DNA of 37,006 nucleotides from Bacteroidales bacterium (GTDB taxonomy: Bacteria > Bacteroidota > Bacteroidia > Bacteroidales > UBA7960): the NCBI GenBank assembly GCA_007134525.1, contig SLKR01000003.1:1-37006 (forward strand). Direction: 5' to 3'. The notes beneath the pieces were generated by a model. It was given only the letters and a program-made list of their open reading frames with translations, did no database searches and was not told where the DNA came from. Position numbers and translations under genes: made by a program. Shown here piece by piece: positions 1 through 8,742 of the stretch. Each line of letters begins with the position of its first letter. The stretch's first letter is position 1.

Positions 1-102
1 CTTTACGAAAAGATCACAGGAGAAAAGTTCATAAAATCTCCCGCCGCTGACACTGAAAAGAGGATTGAGGAAAACTGCATGCAGTACCTTAAAAGTCTTT
101 AG
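1..102 (+). CDS. purC: C-terminal fragment of phosphoribosylaminoimidazole-succinocarboxamide synthase (PurC-like), truncated by the left edge
   Basis: Frame 1 reads LYEKITGEKFIKSPAADTEKRIEENCMQYLKSL* and stops at 102. The L-Y-E-K-I-T-G-E-K-F motif followed by a R-I-E-x-N tail is typical of PurC C-termini. Only 33 residues are visible. Confidence 0.65.
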   Translation, partial: LYEKITGEKFIKSPAADTEKRIEENCMQYLKSL

Positions 103-127
103 AACAGATTCAATTAACAAAGCTCAC

Positions 128-157
128 AAAGGCCACCCCCGCGGGTGGCCTTTTTTT
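128..157 (+). terminator. Rho-independent terminator downstream of the purC-like gene
   Basis: AAAGGCCACCCCCGCGGGTGGCCTTTTTTT: an 8-bp perfect stem (GGCCACCC/GGGTGGCC, 131-150) followed by a run of seven T. Confidence 0.9.
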
Positions 158-248
158 ATCCACCCATTTAAGTGTCTTTGCAAAAGACAAAAAAAATCAT
201 TTACATTTGCCCAGTTACCATTTTGTGTTAAAGTAAACTTTTTTTCAT

Positions 249-1553
249 ATGGCAGTTATAGGGATCAGGCATGAAGATAAGTATGAGATGGAGAGGCGTA
301 CTCCCATCACCCCAAAACACGCAAACAAGCTTATAAATGAATACGGTCTGGATATAGCGGTACAGTCATCACCCAAAAGGGTGTTCTCCGACCAGGAGTA
401 CATTAAGGCCGGTGCCCGGGTTGAAAAAAACCTGGATGGATGCGACCTGATATTTGGAGTTAAGGAAATTCCGGAAGCTGCTTTTGAAGAGGGTAAAACA
501 TATGTGTTTTTCAGCCATGTAATAAAGGGGCAGCCGTATAATATGCCGATGCTCCGCAAGATGATGGACAAAAAATGTAATCTCATTGACTACGAGTGCA
601 TAAAGGATGATCAGGACAAACGGCTGATCTTCTTCGGCAGGTACGCGGGGCTTGCCGGCATGATAAACTCACTGTGGAGCCTTGGCCAGAGGCTGAAGGA
701 ATACGGCTTTTCAGACAATCCCTTCCTTGGTATCAGGCAGGCGCAACACTACTCCTCCCTAAAAGAGGCAAAAGAGGCGGTTTCGGCAGTGGGCCGGCAG
801 ATAGCAGAAAAAGGGCTGCCGCCAGAGCTAAGGCCCCTTACAATAGGTTTTACAGGTTACGGCAATGTATCGGCAGGTGCCCAGGAGATCGCAAACCTTC
901 TGCCCTCAAAGGTGATCACCCCCAGGCAGCTTTTAAGTCTTAGCAAAAGAAAGTACCTGCCGTCGAATATAATATACAAGGTAATATTCAAGGAAGAGCA
1001 CCTGTCTGCCAGAAAAGACGGCAAAAAGTTCGAGCTGGAGGATTACTACAAGAACCCCGGAAACTACAGGAATATATTTGAACAATACATTCCGCATCTT
1101 ACGGTTTTGATGAACTGCATGTACTGGGACAGCCGCTATCCGCGCATAGTCACCAAGGATTACCTTGCCAGGCTTTTCGAAGGTGACAGGCCCAGGCTTA
1201 CCGTTATCGGGGATGTGACCTGCGATCCCGACGGCTCGGTAGAATGCACTCACAAGGGCACGGCAATAGAAGATCCTGTATTCGTTTACGATCCTGATAA
1301 AAGAGAGCCCTCAATGGGTTTTAAAGGCCAGGGGATCCTGGTAATGGCAGTCGACATACTACCCAGTGAACTCCCAAGAGATGCATCCGGGGCATTTGCC
1401 GATGCGCTATTCCCCTTTATAGCTCCTGTAGCGAATACAGACTTTTCAAAGCAGACCAAAGATCTGGGGCTTCCGGGCCCCGTAGAAAAGGCGCTTATAC
1501 TGCACAGGGGGCGGCTTACACCAGATTATGACTATATAAATAAATATCTGTAA
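249..1553 (+). CDS. Lysine-ketoglutarate reductase (saccharopine-forming) domain protein, homologous to the N-terminal half of eukaryotic AASS
   Basis: 434 aa; IGIRHEDKYEMERRTPITPKHANKLINEYG...YVFFSHVIKGQPYNMPMLRKMMDKKCNLIDYE...GRYAGLAGMINSLWSLG aligns by eye with the LKR domain of bifunctional LKR/SDH (ERRAPLAPKH, FFSHTIKAQ, LIDYE, FGQWAGVAGMIN). Followed immediately by an SDH gene. Confidence 0.85.
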   Translation: MAVIGIRHEDKYEMERRTPITPKHANKLINEYGLDIAVQSSPKRVFSDQEYIKAGARVEKNLDGCDLIFGVKEIPEAAFEEGKTYVFFSHVIKGQPYNMPMLRKMMDKKCNLIDYECIKDDQDKRLIFFGRYAGLAGMINSLWSLGQRLKEYGFSDNPFLGIRQAQHYSSLKEAKEAVSAVGRQIAEKGLPPELRPLTIGFTGYGNVSAGAQEIANLLPSKVITPRQLLSLSKRKYLPSNIIYKVIFKEEHLSARKDGKKFELEDYYKNPGNYRNIFEQYIPHLTVLMNCMYWDSRYPRIVTKDYLARLFEGDRPRLTVIGDVTCDPDGSVECTHKGTAIEDPVFVYDPDKREPSMGFKGQGILVMAVDILPSELPRDASGAFADALFPFIAPVANTDFSKQTKDLGLPGPVEKALILHRGRLTPDYDYINKYL

Positions 1554-1566
1554 AACTTATAGCTAT

Positions 1567-2907
1567 ATGAAAAAAGTATTGATTCTTGGAGCAGGAATGG
1601 TTGTAAAACCCATTGTAAAGTATCTGCTTGAAAAAAACATCGCAGTTACCGTTGCAAGCCGTACCAGGTCAAAAGCCGATGCAATGATTGACGGCCACCC
1701 CAACGGGACTGCCGTTGAGTGGACAGTCGATGACGGCAAGACTCTTGACAGATTGGTATCAGGCCACGACCTTACCGTAAGTCTCTTGCCCTGGATACAC
1801 CATATAATGGTTGCAAGGCACTGCATAAAGCATAAAAAGAATTTGGTAACCACCTCCTATGTAAAGCCTGAGATGAGGGCATTCGACCAGGAGGCAAGGG
1901 ATGCAGGCATTATCATTCTCAATGAGCTTGGCCTTGATCCTGGTATTGACCATATGTCTGCAATGAGGATCATTGACCATGTACACGGGAAAAACGGCAA
2001 GATTGAAGAGTTCTACAGTATATGCGGAGCGCTTCCGGCTCCCGAATCGGCAGGCGACAACCCTTTCAGGTATAAGTTCTCCTGGAGCCCCAAGGGGGTT
2101 ATCCTGGCAGGCAACAACGACGGACGCTTTCTGAGGCATGGAGAGGAGGTTTATGTTCCTACAGAGGATCTTTTCAAAAACCCCCTCAAGGTTGATTTTG
2201 CCGGAGTAGGCGAGCTGGACATTTACCCGAACCGCGACAGCATGCCTTATATTGAACTTTACGGCATTCCGGAAACCAAAACCATGTTGAGGGGAACATT
2301 CAGGTATCCGGGCTGGTGTGAGAGCCTCGACGCAATAAAGGCACTGAAACTGCTTGCAAATGACACATATGACTTTACTGGCAAGACCTATGCCGGCATG
2401 GTAGCCATGCTGGCCGGGTTTGACAATACAAAAGAAATACAAGGCAAGGTAGCATCTTATCTGGATACAGATACCGGTGCCCACGCCATAAAGGCTATGG
2501 AGTGGCTGGGCCTGTTCAGCAACAAAAGGATGAACCGCCGCCAGGATACACCATTTGAGATTGTTTCAGACCTTATGATTGAGAAAATGATGATCGGCAG
2601 TGGCGAAAGGGATATGGTTGCAATGCAGCACGTATTCCTGGCCTCTTACCCGGACGGCAAAAGGGAGGTAATAAAGTCATCGATGCTCGACTTCGGAAGT
2701 CCTTCAACTGATACCGCAATTGCACGTACTGTTGCACTGCCGGCCGCTGTGGGTGTGGAGATGATACTACAGGGAAAGATAATCGAAAAAGGGGTACACA
2801 TACCCGTGATCCCCTCCATATACAATCCGGTACTCGATGCCCTTGAATCTATGGAAATCCGTATGGAAGAGAAGTTCGGCCTTCCGGAAACCGATATAAT
2901 CAGGTAA
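1567..2907 (+). CDS. Saccharopine dehydrogenase (glutamate-forming type), homologous to the C-terminal half of eukaryotic AASS
   Basis: 446 aa; N-terminal Rossmann KKVLILGAGMVVKPIVKYLLEK, SLLPWIHHIMVARHCIKHKKNLVTTSYV, ELGLDPGIDHMSAMRIID, CGALPAPESAGDNPFRYKFSWSPKGVI match LKR/SDH SDH domains. Confidence 0.88.
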   Translation: MKKVLILGAGMVVKPIVKYLLEKNIAVTVASRTRSKADAMIDGHPNGTAVEWTVDDGKTLDRLVSGHDLTVSLLPWIHHIMVARHCIKHKKNLVTTSYVKPEMRAFDQEARDAGIIILNELGLDPGIDHMSAMRIIDHVHGKNGKIEEFYSICGALPAPESAGDNPFRYKFSWSPKGVILAGNNDGRFLRHGEEVYVPTEDLFKNPLKVDFAGVGELDIYPNRDSMPYIELYGIPETKTMLRGTFRYPGWCESLDAIKALKLLANDTYDFTGKTYAGMVAMLAGFDNTKEIQGKVASYLDTDTGAHAIKAMEWLGLFSNKRMNRRQDTPFEIVSDLMIEKMMIGSGERDMVAMQHVFLASYPDGKREVIKSSMLDFGSPSTDTAIARTVALPAAVGVEMILQGKIIEKGVHIPVIPSIYNPVLDALESMEIRMEEKFGLPETDIIR

Positions 2908-4408
2908 GCAGGGTCATTTTCTCATTTTCTATAAACCAGCCGGCTATTTTTCTGTCATTAGACAGGTGAGGCACCTTGTTCTGCCCGCCGAGCTTTCCTA
3001 TAGACTCCATATACCTGTTGAATGCACCTTTATCTAACCTGTACACCTCAGCCGGCTTTAGTATTTGGCCACTGACAAGATCACTGTAATAAGGATTCTT
3101 TTCCTGGAGTGTCTTATCAATAGTACGGGCAAACAGCGCTTTATCCTCAGGCTCCCTGTTGAACTCAATGAACCACTGGTGACAGGGAAGGCCCGAAGGA
3201 TTATCAACAAGTGGCGCGAGAGTAAACTCAGTAACGACCGATGAGGTTTTGGCTGCAGCGAAGGTAACGGCGTGTTCCGCCTCTTCCGCAATAATATGCT
3301 CGCCAAATGCCGATGTAAAATGGCTGAGTCTGCCAGTTGAAACAAAACGGTATGGATCCTTTGAAACAAAACGCACTGTGTCGCCGATATTGTAACCCCA
3401 GAGGCCGGCATTTGTGTTCAGTATCATTACGTAGTTAACCCCTGTCTCAATACCTGAAAGCGCAACCCTTTGAGGGTTTTCATCAAAGAACTCATCTGCG
3501 GGTATGAACTCATAGAAAACACCTGCCTCGGGTATCAGGAGAAGGCCCTCGGAAGGCCACTCATCCTGAAAACCGATAAAGCCCTCGGAGGCCGGAAAGG
3601 TCTCCAGCGACGGGGTATCCCTGCCTATCAGCTGAAAGAACTTCTTCTGGTAAGGTTCAAAGTTCACACCTCCGTATACAAATAATGAAAATGCAGGGAA
3701 CAATTCCGATATGGATGATTTGCCGGTAAAATCAAGCAGCCTTTCGAAGTACATCTCAACCCAGGGTGGTATACCACTGATAAGACTCATATTCTTGTCG
3801 GCAGTTTCCCTCACAATAGCATCCAGCTTTTTATCCCATTCAGGGATGCAGTTTGCCTCGTATGAGGGCAGCCTCCGACTGCGCAGGTAAGCAGGAATAT
3901 GCCTGTGCGATATTCCTGACAGCCGGCCTGTGGGTATCTCTCCTGCCATGTCAAGCTCAGGGCTTCCAGAAACGAATATCATCCTGCCTTTAAGAAAATC
4001 TGTGCACCCTGTCTTCAATATGTACATTAACAATGCATTCCTGGCAGAACTAACATGGTATGGCATTGACTCCCGGCTTATCGGGATATACTTGACACCT
4101 GATGTGGTACCAGATGTCTTTGAAAGATAAAGGGGCTTACCGGGCCATAGCACATCCTCCTCCCCTGCCCTGATCATATCTATATACCGGCTTAACCCCT
4201 CATAATCCCTTACCGGGACCTTCTCCCTGAAGGAATCATAATCCTTTATGCCATCAAAGCCATGCTCCTTCCCAAAACGGGTTTTCCTGCCGTTTTCAAG
4301 CAGGTGCTTGAATAGATTCTCCTGGATGTCAGTTGCTTTGCTGTACCAGCGATCAAAGCGCTTTCGTGAAAACCCTGCAACTATTCTGGCGGCTGCGTTA
4401 ATTATCAT
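2900..4408 (-). CDS. GH3 auxin-responsive-promoter family protein (acyl-adenylating amido synthetase superfamily)
   Basis: About 502 aa; LYLSKTSGTTSGVKYIPISRE (adenylate-forming motif), MILNTNAGLWGYNIGDTVRFVSKDPYRFVSTGRLSHFTSAFGEHI (GH3 C-terminal motifs). The track start at 4414 is TTG; the first ATG (4406-4408) is preferred. Confidence 0.85.
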   Translation of the reverse strand: MIINAAARIVAGFSRKRFDRWYSKATDIQENLFKHLLENGRKTRFGKEHGFDGIKDYDSFREKVPVRDYEGLSRYIDMIRAGEEDVLWPGKPLYLSKTSGTTSGVKYIPISRESMPYHVSSARNALLMYILKTGCTDFLKGRMIFVSGSPELDMAGEIPTGRLSGISHRHIPAYLRSRRLPSYEANCIPEWDKKLDAIVRETADKNMSLISGIPPWVEMYFERLLDFTGKSSISELFPAFSLFVYGGVNFEPYQKKFFQLIGRDTPSLETFPASEGFIGFQDEWPSEGLLLIPEAGVFYEFIPADEFFDENPQRVALSGIETGVNYVMILNTNAGLWGYNIGDTVRFVSKDPYRFVSTGRLSHFTSAFGEHIIAEEAEHAVTFAAAKTSSVVTEFTLAPLVDNPSGLPCHQWFIEFNREPEDKALFARTIDKTLQEKNPYYSDLVSGQILKPAEVYRLDKGAFNRYMESIGKLGGQNKVPHLSNDRKIAGWFIENEKMTLLT

Positions 4409-4414
4409 AGGCAA

Positions 4415-5929
4415 TTAAAATTCATTTGTTTGATTCAAAATGTTGTATATTAGGTTAACATAAACCTCAATACCCTTGTTCAGCCCACCTACCGGAAAAC
4501 GTTCGTCAAAGTAGTGAATAGACTCCATAAGCTCTTCGGGCATAATAGCCGGCAGCAGGCCGTAAGACGGAATGCCACGGCGGCGGAAGAAACGGTTGTC
4601 ATTGATCGCCACAAACAAAAATGGAACCACCTCAACCTCTCCGAATACAGAATAAAGGCTCTCTTTTAGCGCACGAAAATACATACCCTGTTCAGAAACA
4701 GGTGCAGGCGGACTGGAGGCCAATACATTTACGCTCACCTCCCACGGGGACACGATGCGCTTTACCTCTTCCAAAAACTCCTCCTCATCTGTATCGGGGA
4801 GAAGCCTGCAGTCAAACACCGCACGTGTATGGGTCGGGATCTGATTGTAAGCACCCTCAGCACTGCTTATACTGGTAAGCACCATTGTATTGGTCAGCAT
4901 CGAGGAACTTATCGGATCCCTGCGAATAAAACGGCCAAAGAGAGGGGCAAAAAAATCAACATTCTTCATCATCCGGCGGACCAACCCACTTTCATAATCG
5001 CTCAGATGAATAAATGTCTCGCTGACGGTAGGCGATACTGATATATTTGGTATCGCTTCAATAAGTGCATTACAGGCAGCGGTAACCTCCCTGGTTGAAT
5101 AGACCTCCCGGGGTATTGACCCATGACCCGAAGTGGTAGCATCAGATATTACTTCCAAAAACATTCTTCTTTTCTGAACGACCTCTATTCCGAATACTGT
5201 CAGATCAGGCCTTGAGGGCAAGAGCCCGTTCACCCCTGCCCCGCCTTCACCATAAACAACAACAGGGTTAAGCTCCTCGAGATATTCCGAGGCAATTATT
5301 CTGGCTCCCTTGTTACCACCTGTCTCTTCTCCTGATACAGCCAGCAGGCTTACATTATAGGGCAGGTCGGTTTCATGTGCAAGATCTTTATACCGCAGTA
5401 TTGCCATTAACTGCATTACCCCCAGGGCCTTATTATCAATTGCCCCCCTGCCCCATACCATTCCATCGGCGATCTTGCCTGAGAAAGGCGGATATGTCCA
5501 CCCCTGCTCATCACCGGCAGGAACAACGTCTATATGAGTCAAAAAAACAATGTTAGGCTTTTGCTGATCCAGTGGGTAAAGTGAAGCCGCAAAGTTAAAG
5601 CTGTCCTCCTGGTCGGTAAAGATCCTTGTATAGAGTCCATTTTCCCGGCAGAAGGATTCAAGGAACACCCCGGCCTCTTTTTCCTGGCCCGAAACAGAAG
5701 GGATCTGCACATAGGCGCTGAGGAGCTCGGCAGCTTCTGTGTCCGGTCTGTTACCTGTATCTGAGGCCACATTAAGTTCAGTGAATAATAAGGCCTGAAG
5801 CAAAAGTATCACCAGGCCGGGGAAATAATTACCCTTGAAGCTCATTATCATAATATCCGTTAACTTAAACGTTTTAATAAAACCGGTCAGGTATAAAAAT
5901 AGTAAAGCCACAACTAACCACAAAACCAA
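4415..5929 (-). CDS. M20-family metallopeptidase, carboxypeptidase-S / PM20D1-like, with N-terminal hydrophobic segment
   Basis: 504 aa; IVFLTHIDVVPAGDEQGWTYPPFSGKIADGMVWGRGAIDNKALGVMQLMAIL, AVSGEETGGNKGA, TTSGHGSIPRE are M20 metal-binding and core motifs. Start uncertain: 5929 is TTG; ATGs ending at 5851 and 5845 are alternatives. Confidence 0.85.
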   Translation of the reverse strand: MVLWLVVALLFLYLTGFIKTFKLTDIMIMSFKGNYFPGLVILLLQALLFTELNVASDTGNRPDTEAAELLSAYVQIPSVSGQEKEAGVFLESFCRENGLYTRIFTDQEDSFNFAASLYPLDQQKPNIVFLTHIDVVPAGDEQGWTYPPFSGKIADGMVWGRGAIDNKALGVMQLMAILRYKDLAHETDLPYNVSLLAVSGEETGGNKGARIIASEYLEELNPVVVYGEGGAGVNGLLPSRPDLTVFGIEVVQKRRMFLEVISDATTSGHGSIPREVYSTREVTAACNALIEAIPNISVSPTVSETFIHLSDYESGLVRRMMKNVDFFAPLFGRFIRRDPISSSMLTNTMVLTSISSAEGAYNQIPTHTRAVFDCRLLPDTDEEEFLEEVKRIVSPWEVSVNVLASSPPAPVSEQGMYFRALKESLYSVFGEVEVVPFLFVAINDNRFFRRRGIPSYGLLPAIMPEELMESIHYFDERFPVGGLNKGIEVYVNLIYNILNQTNEF

Positions 5930-5942
5930 TCGCCGGATATCC

Positions 5943-7748
5943 TTAATGTTTTATTGTACCGCCAAGGTCAGTTGCAGAAAGGTTATAATAGATTACACCG
6001 CCTGCAATAAGAGCTATTGAAAAATAGACACCCATGTGGAGGAATTCACCAAATATCAGTTTACCCGTGCCAAAAAGGCTGAACATTACCATCAGGCAGC
6101 CACATATGTAGTTAACAAAAAGGCGTGAGTATCCGGTATCCCCCTTTATATCGGGCATGGATTCTGAAACCGGCCTCCAGCCTGCACCTCCGGGATGCAC
6201 CTTTTTGTAAAAGGACTCCAGTGTATCCCTGTCAGAGGGCTTTGTAAGATATGTTACCACCAGCCATACCAGGGTGGACCAGGCAACTATTATAATCAGG
6301 ATACTCTCATAGTTAAGGTTATATCTGAAAACCAATATCGGATAAACAGCATAAGGGGCCAGCATGGCTGATATCTCCGACCACGCATTTATCCTCCACC
6401 AGAACCACCTCAAAAGCAATACCAGCCCTATACCACCACTGCAGGCGAGTATAAAGCGCCATGCATCGCTTATCATGCTGAACTGGGTTGTAACCACCAG
6501 CGAGAAAAGCATAAGAACAACCGTGGTCACCCTGGAAACCCCGACGTAATATCTTTCTTTTGCTCCCCTTTTAATGAAAGGCCGGAACAGGTCGTTGACA
6601 ATATAGGAAGCACCCCAGACGGTCTGTGAAGACATCGTCGACATATATGCGGCAAAAAAGGCTGCAAGCAAAAGGCCAAGCAGACCGGTAGGCATCAGGT
6701 CACGGATCGCCATCACATAAGTTGCTCCCTTGTCAGCCTCCCCGGGATACATGACGAGTGCAGCGAGGGCAACAATGATCCAGGGCCAGGGCCTTATTGC
6801 ATAATGGGCAACCTGAAACCAGAGTGTTGCAAAAAGTGAATGCCTCTCATCCTTTGCCGACATCATCCTCTGTGCAACATAACCTCCCCCGCCAGGTTCT
6901 GAACCGGGATACCAGCTTGCCCACCATTGTACACCCAGGTAAGCAATAAGGGCAACAACAGTCATCCTGAGCATTCCTGTTGCAGCCACGGCTTGTTCCC
7001 CGCCTTCTACAACCGGAAAGAAGTCAAATACCCATGCGGATTCCGATAACTGCTCCTGGAGCCCGCTTATTCCGCCGACATGCCCCAGTGCTGCAACTGC
7101 AAGGATGATGCTGCCTCCCATGGCAATAAAGAACTGAAAAGTATCGGTTACAGTTACCCCCCACAGTCCGGATATAGCCGAATAGGCAGCTACAAACACA
7201 AGCATGCCCCCGACTGCAATCAAATGAGACGAAAACTCCATCCCAATAAAACTAACTCCTTCCAGTCCTAAAATCCTGAGATCAGGAAACATAACCTCCA
7301 GCACCTTCACCATTGCAAGGTTTACCCATGCCATTACAATGGAATTCATGAATATTCCGATGTACACTGCCCTGAACCCCCTCAGGAATCTCGCGGGCCT
7401 GCCGGAGTATCTTATTGACACAAACTCTGCATCGGTAAGAATCTCCGACCGCCTCCAAAGGCGCGCATAGAAAAATACTGTAAGCATTCCGCCGAAAAGC
7501 ATATTCCACCAGAGCCAGTTTCCGCTGATACCGCTTTGTGCCACCAGCTCTGTAACGGCAAGGGGCGTATCAGCGGCAAATGTTGTGGCCACCATGCTGG
7601 TCCCTGCAATATACCACGGGAGCCTGCGTCCTGACAGAAAGAAATCGGTAGTGCTGCCGCCTGCGCGTCTTGAAAGGTATATACTGATAACAATGCTGGC
7701 AAGCAGGAAAAAGACAATAATGATCCAGTCGGCAAGATGAACATTCAT
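5943..7748 (-). CDS. Sodium:solute symporter (SSS family)
   Basis: Multi-TM protein; MNVHLADWIIIVFFLLASIVISIYLSRRAGGSTTDFFLSGRRLPWYIAGTSMVATTFAADTPLAVTELV is an SSS N-terminus. The ORF opens at 7853, but ATG at 7748 fits the conserved N-terminus better. Confidence 0.87.
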   Translation of the reverse strand: MNVHLADWIIIVFFLLASIVISIYLSRRAGGSTTDFFLSGRRLPWYIAGTSMVATTFAADTPLAVTELVAQSGISGNWLWWNMLFGGMLTVFFYARLWRRSEILTDAEFVSIRYSGRPARFLRGFRAVYIGIFMNSIVMAWVNLAMVKVLEVMFPDLRILGLEGVSFIGMEFSSHLIAVGGMLVFVAAYSAISGLWGVTVTDTFQFFIAMGGSIILAVAALGHVGGISGLQEQLSESAWVFDFFPVVEGGEQAVAATGMLRMTVVALIAYLGVQWWASWYPGSEPGGGGYVAQRMMSAKDERHSLFATLWFQVAHYAIRPWPWIIVALAALVMYPGEADKGATYVMAIRDLMPTGLLGLLLAAFFAAYMSTMSSQTVWGASYIVNDLFRPFIKRGAKERYYVGVSRVTTVVLMLFSLVVTTQFSMISDAWRFILACSGGIGLVLLLRWFWWRINAWSEISAMLAPYAVYPILVFRYNLNYESILIIIVAWSTLVWLVVTYLTKPSDRDTLESFYKKVHPGGAGWRPVSESMPDIKGDTGYSRLFVNYICGCLMVMFSLFGTGKLIFGEFLHMGVYFSIALIAGGVIYYNLSATDLGGTIKH

Positions 7749-7838
7749 CCGGAATATTTTTTCTGATAAAGCGGCTGCCAAATATAACCAATGTATATTA
7801 GTTCCGGTATAAATTATTAAGCTGAATAAAATTTCGTG

Positions 7839-7846
7839 TATATTTG
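7839..7846 (+). promoter_or_regulatory. Possible Bacteroidetes-type -7 element (TAnnTTTG) upstream of the mscS-like gene
   Basis: TATATTTG lies 39 nt upstream of the MscS start, within the divergent intergenic region. A clear -33 TTG partner was not found at ideal spacing. Confidence 0.25.
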
Positions 7847-7884
7847 TTTGCACTCGCCAATGAAAAAACTAAAAAATCTGTAAG

Positions 7885-8724
7885 ATGAAACTACTGCTTG
7901 ATTCAAAGTTTAACGTTGAAAGCCTGCTTGAGAGCGCAGGCAGTCTGATCGTTTCATACGGACTGAAGTTTATTACCGCAGTCGTGCTTCTGATAATAGG
8001 TTTATGGCTTGCCGGAAGGATCGGCAGGCTATTATATTTATCAATGGAAAAACGAAAAATAGACCATTCACTGAGTAATTTTCTCAAAACTGTTGTAAGC
8101 TCACTTCTGAAGATACTGGTTATTATAAGCATAATGACCTATGCGGGTCTGCCAATGACCTCCTTTATAGCAATACTTGCAGCAGCCGGCCTCGCAATCG
8201 GGCTGGCATTATCCGGGACGCTGCAAAATTTCGCCGGTGGAGTGCTCATACTGATAATAAAACCCTTTAAAGTTGGAGACTTCATTGAAGCTCAGGGCTA
8301 TATGGGTACAGTCATGGATATTCAAATATTCAATACAATACTGCAGACTCCTGACAATATAGTGATTATCATACCCAACGGCGGGCTTTCAACGGGAGCG
8401 GTAACGAACTATTCCGCAAGAGATACCAGGCGTGCGCAGTGGGTTTTCGGTATTGCATACGGAGACAGTTTCCAGAAGGCACAAAAGATACTAAAGCGGA
8501 TACTGGTAGAGGACCCCAGGGTACTAAAGGATCCGGAACCCATGATCTTTTTGTCAGAGCTCAACGACAGCTCGGTGGATATCACCGTGAGGGCATGGGC
8601 GAAATCCGGCGACTTCTGGCCAATGAGTTTTGACATCCACGAAAAGGTATATGACGCATTCAATAAAGAGGGAATAAATATACCCTTTCCCCAGATGGAT
8701 GTTCACCTGCAGAAACAGCAGTAA
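7885..8724 (+). CDS. mscS: MscS-family small-conductance mechanosensitive channel
   Basis: 279 aa; three hydrophobic segments, AAAGLAIGLALSGTLQNFAGGVLILIIKPFKVGDFIEAQGYMGTVMDIQIFNTILQTPDNIVIIIPNG is the MscS TM3/beta-domain signature. Confidence 0.93.
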   Translation: MKLLLDSKFNVESLLESAGSLIVSYGLKFITAVVLLIIGLWLAGRIGRLLYLSMEKRKIDHSLSNFLKTVVSSLLKILVIISIMTYAGLPMTSFIAILAAAGLAIGLALSGTLQNFAGGVLILIIKPFKVGDFIEAQGYMGTVMDIQIFNTILQTPDNIVIIIPNGGLSTGAVTNYSARDTRRAQWVFGIAYGDSFQKAQKILKRILVEDPRVLKDPEPMIFLSELNDSSVDITVRAWAKSGDFWPMSFDIHEKVYDAFNKEGINIPFPQMDVHLQKQQ

Positions 8725-8742
8725 GCATTTCACTAAACAGGC

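Noticed and set aside
1759-2484. 241-aa minus-strand ORF antisense to the saccharopine dehydrogenase gene
   Set aside because: Fully inside a well-supported plus-strand CDS; translation is rich in Cys/His with no recognisable domain, typical of antisense ORF artefacts.
4415-5929. M20 peptidase considered as the missing YgeY of the purine cluster
   Set aside because: Motifs and hydrophobic N-terminus fit the PM20D1/CPS type; it is on the opposite strand, in a run with GH3 and a symporter, separated from the cluster by mscS.
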